This document shows, in pieces, positions 53,895 through 60,852 of a stretch of DNA of 64,000 nucleotides. The stretch is from Terribium retamae (lineage in GTDB: Bacteria; Pseudomonadota; Alphaproteobacteria; Rhizobiales; Rhizobiaceae), in the NCBI RefSeq assembly GCF_022347545.1, contig NZ_JAKREW010000010.1, forward strand, positions 62,001 through 126,000. The letters run 5' to 3'. Every line of letters starts with the position of its first letter. Positions within the stretch are counted from its first letter, which is position 1. A program made the translations under genes and the position numbers. The notes under the pieces are model-generated. The model saw only the letters and a program-made list of their open reading frames with translations. It was not told the DNA's origin and did no database searches.

Positions 53895-54051
53895 GTCGAC
53901 AGCTGAACCGGCGACGGTGGACCCTGTGGTGAAATTCCTGGCCGAGCACACCGATCTTTCTCCGAACCAGGCGAAAGATCTGGTCGAACGCGAAGGTCGG
54001 AACTTGAACAAGCTGCGTAAGATTGCCCGGACGATGAAAGCCGAAGGATAA
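53875..54051 (+). CDS. 58-residue small protein, unknown
   Basis: Open frame with GAGGAA about 9 bases before the ATG at 53875. The protein has a polar N-terminus, then predicted helices: VKFLAEHTDLSPNQAKDLVE and GRNLNKLRKIARTMKAEG, ending at TAA and followed by a hairpin terminator. Codon choice looks like the genome's. It is co-transcribed with the 53577 gene. No family recognised; it could be a DNA- or protein-binding helical peptide. Confidence 0.6.
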   Translation: MTQKNSKSTAEPATVDPVVKFLAEHTDLSPNQAKDLVEREGRNLNKLRKIARTMKAEG

Positions 54052-54087
54052 GGGATCTTCGGCCGCCAACTTCTAGGGCTCTGGGGC

Positions 54088-54110
54088 GGAGGCGATACGA
54101 AATCGCCTCC
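54088..54110. terminator. Hairpin terminator after the small-protein genes
   Basis: GGAGGCGAT, loop ACGAA, ATCGCCTCC followed by TT. Sits between convergent genes. Confidence 0.65.
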
Positions 54111-54119
54111 TTGACCCGG

Positions 54120-54623
54120 TCAAGCAGCCCGGAGGTTGATGGCGGCTTCGGCGATCTCCGAGAGCTTTTTGTCAGCTGCCTTTTCCTGTTTCAGATTTTG
54201 TTCCAACACCGCCGCACAATCGTCACGGCCGAGATCCTTCGCCCAGCTGATCAGCGTGCCGTATCGGGTGATTTCATAATGCTCGACCGCCTGGGCAGAG
54301 GCGATAATTGCGGCGTCAAGCACCTTCTTGTCGGCCACATCCCCGGTGACGTCCTTCGCTTCCTGCAAAATGCCGTCGATAGCTGGGCAATCGACCGCCT
54401 TGATCTTCTGGCCATATAGATCGAACACCTGCTCGACGCGTTCGATATGCCCTTTGGTCTCCTCGAGATGATGGGCAAGGCCCTCCCTGAGTTTCTCGTC
54501 AGTGGCCTTACCGATCATGGTCGGCAGAGCTTTAGCGATCTGCTGCTCGGCGTAATAGATGTCCTGCAGGGTGTGTACGAACAGGTCGTCGAGAGTTTTG
54601 ATGTCCTTTGAGAACAATCCCAT
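54120..54623 (-). CDS. Ferritin-like DUF892 (YciE/YciF) protein
   Basis: 167 residues from the ATG at 54623. Helical ferritin-like fold with carboxylates typical of YciF: LDDLFVHTLQDIYYAEQQI, HHLEETKGHIERVEQVFD and AVEHYEITRYGTL. YciE/YciF are induced by osmotic and general stress and may bind iron; role unproven. It has a well-placed EcfG promoter. Confidence 0.9.
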   Translation of the reverse strand: MGLFSKDIKTLDDLFVHTLQDIYYAEQQIAKALPTMIGKATDEKLREGLAHHLEETKGHIERVEQVFDLYGQKIKAVDCPAIDGILQEAKDVTGDVADKKVLDAAIIASAQAVEHYEITRYGTLISWAKDLGRDDCAAVLEQNLKQEKAADKKLSEIAEAAINLRAA

Positions 54624-54675
54624 TTTCAATTCCTTTCGCTGGTTGGGCAGTCGCCGGAACGGTGACTGTGTCCGC

Positions 54676-54700
54676 AACGTCCGCTCTCATGGCTCGTTCC
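54676..54700 (-). promoter_or_regulatory. EcfG-type promoter of the DUF892 gene
   Basis: On the minus strand GGAAC, 16 bases, CGTT, ending 53 bases before the start codon. Confidence 0.75.
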
Positions 54701-54759
54701 AGAAAATTGCTTCGACGCGTGCGCCGGTCCGGCCGTCTGGTCACAGGATGCGCGTACCG

Positions 54760-55299
54760 CTAGCGGTAAGGGGCACGTCTGCGTTCAGGAAATTCCTCGG
54801 CCGGCGCATCAGGGTCGGAAAAGTACGCATCGCGGCGAGCACTGATGTCCACGGCGCCATTTGAAACCAGAATCGAGCGGATCGCCGCTGCGTCTGCGGA
54901 ATCGGTCTGCACGGCCACCAGCACACCGCCTCGGCGTACGCCTTCCGTATAGAGTTCCGCTTCATCCTTTGAGACGCCAGCACCTGCCAAGGCGCCGACG
55001 AGGCCGCCGGCCACGCCGCCCGCAGCGGCACCGGCAGCCATCGCTGCGAGCCAACCCGCTGCGACGACCGGGCCGATGCCTGGTATAGCGATGAGCCCAA
55101 GACCAGCGAGAAGACCGCCGGCGCCGCCGGCAAGCACTCCGACGCCGGCACCGGCGGCAGCGCCATCACCGGCTTCCGTTTCCGGTTTTGATGATCCGAC
55201 AAGGCTTATTTTGTCACTCGCAATGCCAGCCCTTTCCAGGTCTTCGATGGCGGTGCGTGCCTGTTCGCGTGTGTCGAACAGTCCGGTGACCGTTTGCAT
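54760..55299 (-). CDS. YflT-like general stress protein with glycine-rich membrane core
   Basis: 179 residues. N-terminal YflT domain (VTGLFDTREQARTAIEDLERAG), a glycine/alanine-rich hydrophobic middle (about 48-108; glycine-zipper-like) and a C-terminal domain with GGVLVAVQTDSADAAAI. Related proteins are general stress proteins of unknown role. AGGAG is just before the ATG. It is 42 bases downstream of the next gene and probably shares its promoter. Confidence 0.8.
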   Translation of the reverse strand: MQTVTGLFDTREQARTAIEDLERAGIASDKISLVGSSKPETEAGDGAAAGAGVGVLAGGAGGLLAGLGLIAIPGIGPVVAAGWLAAMAAGAAAGGVAGGLVGALAGAGVSKDEAELYTEGVRRGGVLVAVQTDSADAAAIRSILVSNGAVDISARRDAYFSDPDAPAEEFPERRRAPYR

Positions 55300-55341
55300 G
55301 ATGAGCTCCTTTCTCGCTGGATAGATGGAAAGCGAATGCCC

Positions 55342-55662
55342 TCAAAGGGCGCCTTCCGTGATGTTGCCCTGATAGTCGAGCGCAACAGATATCGGCACGC
55401 CGTTCTTCTGGGCTGACGCACGCCAAACGCCGTCCTCTCCAAGTTTCAGATTGGTGATGTCGGCGAAGCCCTTCTGTTCAATCCGATCGCGGGCCTGGCT
55501 TTCGGTGAAGCTGTTCTTGCCTTTAACCGGAGCCATCGGGTTGGTGGAATCCGGCGTCGTGACGGAGGGCTTGATCGGCGCGGTCTGCTGGGAGGGTTGT
55601 TGCTGGGCAACGGCTGCGCCGGCAATGGCCAGCGCTCCCAGGGCAAAGGCGAAAAGTCTCAT
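55342..55662 (-). CDS. Small exported protein, PepSY-like
   Basis: 106 residues from the ATG at 55662 after CAGGAGG. Signal peptide 1-19 (AVAQ). Then a proline/threonine spacer and a C-terminal half (ESQARDRIEQKGFADITNLK, GVWRASAQKNGVPISVALDYQGNI) with the shape of a PepSY domain. Function unknown; EcfG-type promoter upstream. Confidence 0.72.
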   Translation of the reverse strand: MRLFAFALGALAIAGAAVAQQQPSQQTAPIKPSVTTPDSTNPMAPVKGKNSFTESQARDRIEQKGFADITNLKLGEDGVWRASAQKNGVPISVALDYQGNITEGAL

Positions 55663-55777
55663 CGATGACCTCCTGTTTGTTGACGGGACAAACTGTGCTC
55701 TCGAGCATGAAGCTCGAAAGCGCATGGGGCCCTGAACAAGCGTAGTCACCGCGTCGCCGGCGCCCCATTTGGTGGCC

Positions 55778-55802
55778 AACCCGAGGTTCCTCCCTTCGTT
55801 CC
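55778..55802 (-). promoter_or_regulatory. EcfG-type promoter of the 55662 operon
   Basis: On the minus strand GGAAC, 16 bases, GGTT. The leader to the start codon is about 110 bases. Confidence 0.55.
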
Positions 55803-55858
55803 AAATGTTTTTTGAAAATGTGGCTCCAGCCGCGCAGAGCCCGATTTCGAAAATAAAT

Positions 55859-55884
55859 GGAACATGAGGACGGCTGGAAACGTT
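55859..55884 (+). promoter_or_regulatory. EcfG-type promoter of the DUF3309 operon
   Basis: GGAAC, 17 bases, CGTT, 58 bases before the start codon. Confidence 0.72.
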
Positions 55885-55941
55885 CGGTTTTCGTTCAGCT
55901 TGAATTCAAGGCTGTTTCAAGAATTTCGGAAGGAGAGAACC

Positions 55942-56106
55942 ATGAGCCTCGGCACAATTCTTATCATCATCCTGATTCTTATCTTGCTCGGCGGTTTCAG
56001 TGGACTCGGCGGCGGTCCGTTTTACGGGACCGGCTACTATGGCGGCGGCGGTCTTTCTCTGCTGCTGATAATTATCGTTGTCCTGGTGCTGTTGGGGCGC
56101 ATCTGA
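55942..56106 (+). CDS. DUF3309 small membrane protein
   Basis: 54 residues from the ATG at 55942 after AAGGAGAG. Two hydrophobic stretches (MSLGTILIIILILILLGGF and LSLLLIIIVVLVLLGRI) flank a Gly/Tyr-rich loop, as in DUF3309. Unknown role, often in stress regulons of rhizobia. Confidence 0.83.
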   Translation: MSLGTILIIILILILLGGFSGLGGGPFYGTGYYGGGGLSLLLIIIVVLVLLGRI

Positions 56107-56122
56107 CGAGGGGGCCGGCCTC

Positions 56123-56299
56123 ATGCCCGAGAAGATTTCAGAACAAAAAGCCAAGCAGGGGCGCAAAGGTACCCATGTGCTGTTGATCCTGTTGGTCAGT
56201 CTTGCTCTCGCACTGATCGTGTGGGGGGCGGTTGAGATTTATGGGCGCACAAGCACGGACGCCGGATCGGCTCCACCAGTCACGCAGAGCCAGCCCTAG
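56123..56299 (+). CDS. Small single-pass membrane protein, unknown
   Basis: 58 residues from the ATG at 56123. A basic N-terminus, one membrane helix (about 18-39; HVLLILLVSLALALIVWGAV) and a polar tail. It follows DUF3309 by 16 bases, so co-transcription is likely. No family recognised. Confidence 0.6.
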   Translation: MPEKISEQKAKQGRKGTHVLLILLVSLALALIVWGAVEIYGRTSTDAGSAPPVTQSQP

Positions 56300-56337
56300 C
56301 GAAGCGAGATATCCAGTCACCAAGGAGCGAGAGGATC

Positions 56338-56778
56338 ATGCTTAATCTGGCGACCAAAAATCCCGAGGAGTTAGAGCAGCTTCAGAAACAGGCGGCCGCC
56401 CGCTTTGCACCTGAATTCCTGCGTGCTGCGTTACAGCGGCTGTCCAAACTTCATGGCGAGGAGGAATTAGACAAGTTCGAACGCACAATGATCGCCCTCC
56501 TCGAGGGCCAGAGTGAAGAAGGTGAAGCGGATTTTGCTCTGCTCAAGGAATTCGCGATCGAGCAGCTCTATCAGGTAATCCGGGAGGCCAAAGAATTCCC
56601 GGATACAAAGCAGCGGCTTGAGGACATCGCGAAACGGCGTACCCTGGGTCGCTCCGAAGACTCCAGGACTTTGGAAGAGCAGCTTCAGTCCGGATTGGAA
56701 GACAGCTTCCCGGCGAGCGATCCGCCGGCAGTCGTTTCGTCAGCCATCCCAGGCGGCAAGGAAAAGCAAAAGGATTAG
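56338..56778 (+). CDS. Helical protein of unknown function
   Basis: 146 residues, mainly charged helices (EELEQLQKQAAARFAPEFL and FALLKEFAIEQLYQVIREAK). The tail LEDSFPASDPPAVVSS matches a short motif seen at the ends of many small rhizobial proteins. AGGAGCGAGAGG precedes the ATG. Unknown family. It ends before a strong terminator. Confidence 0.65.
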   Translation: MLNLATKNPEELEQLQKQAAARFAPEFLRAALQRLSKLHGEEELDKFERTMIALLEGQSEEGEADFALLKEFAIEQLYQVIREAKEFPDTKQRLEDIAKRRTLGRSEDSRTLEEQLQSGLEDSFPASDPPAVVSSAIPGGKEKQKD

Positions 56779-56800
56779 ATCTCCAGCCTGCATTAGCAGG

Positions 56801-56828
56801 GGGTCCGCGATGACCACATCGCGGACCC
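56801..56828. terminator. Strong hairpin terminator
   Basis: Perfect 12-bp stem GGGTCCGCGATG / CATCGCGGACCC with loop ACCA, followed by TTCTT. It lies between convergent genes. Confidence 0.85.
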
Positions 56829-56836
56829 TTCTTGAT

Positions 56837-57808
56837 TCAATAACCACCGACAATGGGGACGATCTCGCCGGTGATGTAGCTGGAACAATGCGGGGATGAG
56901 AGGAAGACATAGGCAGGCGCGATCTCTTCCGGCTGCGCCGGCCGCTTCATCGGCGTGTCCGCTCCAAACTTCGCTACGCTCTCGGCCGGCTTGTCGGCAG
57001 GGTTGAGTGGACTCCAGACCGGTCCCGGCGCGACGGCGTTGACCCTGATGCCACGCTTTATCAGGTGAGCTGCCAGCGCCTTGGTGAACGCGTGTATTCC
57101 GCCCTTCGTCATGGAGTAGTCGAGAAGACCTCCACTGCCCTCGATCCCCGTTACAGAGCCGGTATTGATGATGGCGGAGCCTGGAGCCATGTGCCGAACG
57201 GCCGCTTGTGCCATGAAGAAATATCCGTGAAGGTTGGTCTCCAGTGTCATCGCGAACTGTTCTTCCGAAATGTCCGCGATATCGGCTGCGTGAATCTGGA
57301 AGGCGGCATTGTTCACCAGCACATCGAGCCGCCCCAATTGCTTGACGGTTTCGCTCACGACCTGTTCGCATTGCTCCCGCTTGCCGACATCGCCGGGCAG
57401 GAGAATACAACGCCGTCCTTCGGCCTCGACCGCCTTCTTTGTAGCGGCTGCATCGCTGTGCTCCGAAAGATAACTGATCGCCACGTCGGCGCCTTCGCGA
57501 GCAAATAGAACGGCCACGGAGCGACCGATCCCGGAATCGCCCCCGGTGATCAGTGCAACCTTGCCGGCCAGTTTTTCCGAGCCGAGATAATAGGGGGCGT
57601 CATAAAGCGGCGCGGGCTCGACCTCCGTTTCCTTGCCCGGTTTGGCCAGGTGCTGTTTGGGAAATGGCGGTTCGGGATAGATACGTGCGCCCGCCTGCAT
57701 CGCATCTCCGTTCTTGGTTTTTGGGGGCTGCTTTTGGTCTTTGCTGTCGACCTCGCGCTGGATTTCGCGTTGCTTCAGCGCGGCATTGTTCCCAGAGACG
57801 CTTGCCAT
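56837..57808 (-). CDS. SDR family oxidoreductase, general-stress (YhdF/YdaD) type
   Basis: 323 residues. A long N-terminal extension (about 80; rich in KQP) precedes the Rossmann domain with TGGDSGIGRS, NNAA and the catalytic YSMTKGG (YxxxK). Proteins of this shape are general stress dehydrogenases; substrate unknown. It is 12 bases after the KGG-type gene, so they are one operon under the promoter at 58170. Confidence 0.87.
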   Translation of the reverse strand: MASVSGNNAALKQREIQREVDSKDQKQPPKTKNGDAMQAGARIYPEPPFPKQHLAKPGKETEVEPAPLYDAPYYLGSEKLAGKVALITGGDSGIGRSVAVLFAREGADVAISYLSEHSDAAATKKAVEAEGRRCILLPGDVGKREQCEQVVSETVKQLGRLDVLVNNAAFQIHAADIADISEEQFAMTLETNLHGYFFMAQAAVRHMAPGSAIINTGSVTGIEGSGGLLDYSMTKGGIHAFTKALAAHLIKRGIRVNAVAPGPVWSPLNPADKPAESVAKFGADTPMKRPAQPEEIAPAYVFLSSPHCSSYITGEIVPIVGGY

Positions 57809-57820
57809 CTGCCGATCTCC

Positions 57821-58126
57821 TCAATGAGCTTCGTGTCGCTTGCGGGTTGCCGCGGCCTTCTTCGCCGAGGCGGAGCGTTCGCTTGCGGGGCGCTTGGCTG
57901 CGGCTCGGCCGCCAAGCCGTCCGCCCTTCTTGGCTGCTTCATTGGTGTCGGGTTCACCCCGACCGGAGCCTGACTTGTTGCCTCCGCCGGATTCCTTGTT
58001 GACGGTTGCCCAGGCCCGCCGTTCGGCTTCATCGTTCGAGACGCCGCGTTCCTTGTAGCCTTCCTCGATATGCTCGGCCTTGCGCTTCTGCTTGTCGGTG
58101 TATTTGTCCTTGTCGCCACGGGGCAT
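57821..58126 (-). CDS. Small basic protein, often named plasmid stabilization protein
   Basis: 101 residues, Lys/Arg/Ala-rich. MPRGDKDKYTDKQKRKAEHI, then VSNDEAERRAWATVNKE is a widespread proteobacterial motif; the tail is Ala/Lys-rich and resembles histone-like tails. The usual plasmid label has no support here. It may bind DNA. It is first in a two-gene operon with the SDR gene. Confidence 0.75.
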   Translation of the reverse strand: MPRGDKDKYTDKQKRKAEHIEEGYKERGVSNDEAERRAWATVNKESGGGNKSGSGRGEPDTNEAAKKGGRLGGRAAAKRPASERSASAKKAAATRKRHEAH

Positions 58127-58169
58127 GGTGGCCTCCTTCGCTGGCTTTGTTGGTTAGGGTGTTCTGGCC

Positions 58170-58194
58170 AACGTCATGTCCTGGGGTCGGTTCC
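58170..58194 (-). promoter_or_regulatory. EcfG-type promoter of the 57821-56837 operon
   Basis: On the minus strand GGAAC, 16 bases, CGTT, 43 bases before the start codon. Confidence 0.75.
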
Positions 58195-58209
58195 GAAAAG
58201 TTGAAAACG

Positions 58210-58234
58210 GGAACCGGTGCCGACCCAACGGGTT
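58210..58234 (+). promoter_or_regulatory. EcfG-type promoter of the topoisomerase IB gene
   Basis: GGAAC, 16 bases, GGTT. Forms a back-to-back pair with the minus-strand promoter at 58170. Confidence 0.6.
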
Positions 58235-58258
58235 GCTGTCCCGAAGGAGGGCACTGCC

Positions 58259-59335
58259 TTGGACAATCTCGCCTCAGCAAATGGAAACTCGCGTGAAGGG
58301 GTGGAGGCCGCGCGTGCGGCTTCGTTGCGCTATGTGGAGGACGGTGAACCCGGCATCTTCCGACGCAAGGTAGGGCGCGGGTTTCGTTATGCCGACGGCA
58401 AGGGCCGTAAGATCGACGCTGAATCCGATCTGGCCCGCATCCGCGCGCTTGCGATACCGCCGGCCTGGACGGAGGTGTGGATCTGTCGCGACGACAAGGG
58501 GCACATCCAGACGATAGGGAGGGACACCCGTGGGCGTCGCCAGTATCTCTATCATCCGGATTGGCTTCGCATGCGAGACGAGGCCAAGTTTTCGAGCCTG
58601 ATCCCTTTTGCGCGCGCGCTGCCCGCAATGCGCCTGCAGGTGGACAGCGATCTGCGCAGACGTGGCTTGCCGCGCGAACGCGTGTTGGCCGTGGTCGTCT
58701 GGCTGCTCGACAACACTCTCATTCGAATTGGCAATCCAGCCTATGCGCGGGAAAATGGCAGCTTTGGCCTGACGACACTGCGGGACAAACATGTCGAGGT
58801 TGTCGGCTCGACCTTGCGTTTTGTCTTCAAGGGCAAGTCCGGCAAGGAGTGGAAGCTGAAGCTGACTGACCGGCGTATCGCCGGCATCGTCCGCAACACG
58901 CAGGAACTGCCGGGGCAGACCCTGTTTCAATATCTGGACGAGAAGGGTGATCGATCAGCAGTGACGTCGCAAGCCGTGAATGCCTACATCGGCGACATCT
59001 GCGGCTTCAGCTCGAAGCATTTCAGGACCTGGGGCGCCACGGTGCAGGCTCTGTCCCTGTTCGCTCAGGCGTCTTTGCCCGAAACGAAGAAAGAGGTGGC
59101 TGAACTGCGCAACAGCATCATCGATAAGGTGGCCGCGAGACTCGGCAACACGCGGGCAGTCTGCCGCAGCGGCTACATCCATCCTCATATCATCACATCT
59201 TGGGAAAATGGACAGTTGCCGGCGGAACTGAAAGCAGCGGGTCCATTCAGGAGGAAGGAATTTCTCGACATCGACGAAGTCCGCACGCTCGCATGGCTGC
59301 GTCATGTGGAGGAAGGACAGAAGGCTGTTTCCTGA
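58259..59335 (+). CDS. DNA topoisomerase IB
   Basis: 358 residues from the TTG at 58259, chosen for AAGGAGGG 8 bases upstream; the frame is open 14 codons further to a GTG that overlaps the promoter. Poxvirus-like type IB enzyme: an N-terminal domain with RRKVGRGFRYAD, then catalytic Arg175 (TTLRDKH), the KHFRTWGAT block with His254 and Arg256, and the nucleophile Tyr306 in GYIHPHI. It relaxes supercoils without ATP. Its place in the stress island suggests use during DNA damage or osmotic stress. Confidence 0.9.
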   Translation: MDNLASANGNSREGVEAARAASLRYVEDGEPGIFRRKVGRGFRYADGKGRKIDAESDLARIRALAIPPAWTEVWICRDDKGHIQTIGRDTRGRRQYLYHPDWLRMRDEAKFSSLIPFARALPAMRLQVDSDLRRRGLPRERVLAVVVWLLDNTLIRIGNPAYARENGSFGLTTLRDKHVEVVGSTLRFVFKGKSGKEWKLKLTDRRIAGIVRNTQELPGQTLFQYLDEKGDRSAVTSQAVNAYIGDICGFSSKHFRTWGATVQALSLFAQASLPETKKEVAELRNSIIDKVAARLGNTRAVCRSGYIHPHIITSWENGQLPAELKAAGPFRRKEFLDIDEVRTLAWLRHVEEGQKAVS

Positions 59336-59348
59336 TTTGACCAAATTC

Positions 59349-59373
59349 GGAACCCGTGGCCGGCCAGCGGGTT
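59349..59373 (+). promoter_or_regulatory. EcfG-type promoter of the 59399 gene
   Basis: GGAAC, 16 bases, GGTT, 25 bases before the start codon. Confidence 0.62.
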
Positions 59374-59398
59374 CTGGTTCCATGAAAGGAGAAAACCG

Positions 59399-59785
59399 AT
59401 GCGTATCTCGCTGGTTACGGCCCTTTCGGTGATGGCCGCCTTTTCACCGGCATCGGCACAGCAATCGGAACAGAAGCTGCCTGAGCTGACGCCGGATCAC
59501 TCGCCACAGCAATCCGTACCGATGCCTGGACTGTCGCCCGATCAGGAGGTCACGGCGATCAACATCGTCAGGGTGGAGGAATTGCCGCAGCCGGACAAGG
59601 CGCAGGTGGAGACCAAACTGGACGGCACCACCGTGGAGGAACTGCATCAGCTGCAGACCTCCGTTCAGGCTTCGCCGGTGGCGGTGCTGATGCTTGCTCA
59701 GAACGGGCTCGACCCGACCCAGGTGGTGGCGGCAACGATAGACCAGACCGGGACGCTGACCCTGGTGATCCAGGAAACGGCCTAG
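59399..59785 (+). CDS. Small exported protein, unknown
   Basis: 128 residues with AAAGGAG upstream. Signal peptide 1-20 (ASAQ). The mature part has a proline/glutamine-rich linker and a C-terminal half (VEELHQLQTSVQASPVAVLM, LDPTQVVAATI) with no recognised fold. It is the last gene of the stress island. Confidence 0.65.
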   Translation: MRISLVTALSVMAAFSPASAQQSEQKLPELTPDHSPQQSVPMPGLSPDQEVTAINIVRVEELPQPDKAQVETKLDGTTVEELHQLQTSVQASPVAVLMLAQNGLDPTQVVAATIDQTGTLTLVIQETA

Positions 59786-59794
59786 CGGCTCAAT

Positions 59795-60661
59795 CTACCG
59801 AGCCGTGTCAAGTTGTTCGATGACTTTTGCATCGCCGACATCGGTGAGCACGGTTTCGACTTCTTCGTCGTCGACGCCGAGATAGGCCGCGATGACCCTG
59901 GGGTCGGCACGCACGAAGGCAGGATCGCCATCGGAGATCTTGCGGCCGTATTCAAGCACCACGATGTGGTCGGAAATCTGCATCACCACGGACATATCGT
60001 GCTCGATCAGAAGGATCGATGTGCCGGTATTGCTACGGATATCCATGAGCAGTTCGTTGAGCGCAAGCGACTCTTTCGGATTCAGCCCGGCAGCTGGCTC
60101 GTCGAGGCAGAGCAGTTCGGGCCCGGCGCACATGGCGCGCACGATTTCGAGCCGGCGTTGCGCCCCGTAGGGCAAGTCGCCGGCAGGATCGTCGGCACGA
60201 TCCATGAGGTCGGCCTTTTCAAGCCAGTATTGCGCAAGCTCCACCGATTCTGCGGAAGCCTGGCGATAGCCGCCGATGCCGAACAACCCCAGGACGAGGA
60301 AACCCGAGGCCTTCATCAGCTTGTTGTGCTGAGCGACCAGCATGTTTTCCAGCACCGTGAGGCCGGGAAACAGGCGGATGTTCTGGAAGGTACGCGCCAC
60401 TTTCGCTTTGGCGGTTATCTGGAAATCCGGCATCCGTTCCAACAGGAATTCAGAGCCGTCATGGTTGGTAAAATGGATCATGCCCTTTGTCGGCTTGTAG
60501 AAGCCGGTGATGCAGTTGAATACTGTGGTCTTGCCGGCCCCATTTGGACCGATAAGGGCGGTGATTTCCCCGCGCCTGGCTTCGAAGGACAGATCGCCGA
60601 TGGCCACGAGGCCGCCGAATTCCATGGTCAGGTGCTGAACTTGGAGGAGGGGTTTATCCAT
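59795..60661 (-). CDS. livG: Branched-chain amino acid ABC transporter ATPase, LivG-type
   Basis: 288 residues from the ATG at 60661 (MDKPLLQVQHLTMEFGG). Walker A GPNGAGKT, signature LPYGAQRRLEIVRAM, Walker B LLCLDEPAAGLNPKES. The insertion between Walker A and the signature is long, as in LivG. The partner genes livH, livM and livF are absent on both sides, unlike the usual operon. It may serve a transporter encoded elsewhere. The frame is open 61 codons upstream but lacks a start with a ribosome site. Confidence 0.83.
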   Translation of the reverse strand: MDKPLLQVQHLTMEFGGLVAIGDLSFEARRGEITALIGPNGAGKTTVFNCITGFYKPTKGMIHFTNHDGSEFLLERMPDFQITAKAKVARTFQNIRLFPGLTVLENMLVAQHNKLMKASGFLVLGLFGIGGYRQASAESVELAQYWLEKADLMDRADDPAGDLPYGAQRRLEIVRAMCAGPELLCLDEPAAGLNPKESLALNELLMDIRSNTGTSILLIEHDMSVVMQISDHIVVLEYGRKISDGDPAFVRADPRVIAAYLGVDDEEVETVLTDVGDAKVIEQLDTAR

Positions 60662-60852
60662 CGAGGGCACGCTCTCTGCTGAAGCCCCTGAGGTTCGAAA
60701 TGCGCGAGCGGCCGATCGGTTCCGCAAGTTTCCGAACTTCCTGCCGCTGCCTGCTCGCTGTGGAGAAACGCGGCGGCCAAGCCAACGGCGTGGCGGCTTT
60801 TCCCGCACTTGAATAAGGTGCGCCGACTCAACGATTGGAGACAAAGTAACGC

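Noticed and set aside
57821..58126. True plasmid stabilization or toxin-antitoxin gene
   Set aside because: The name is only a common database label. There is no toxin partner and no plasmid feature nearby.
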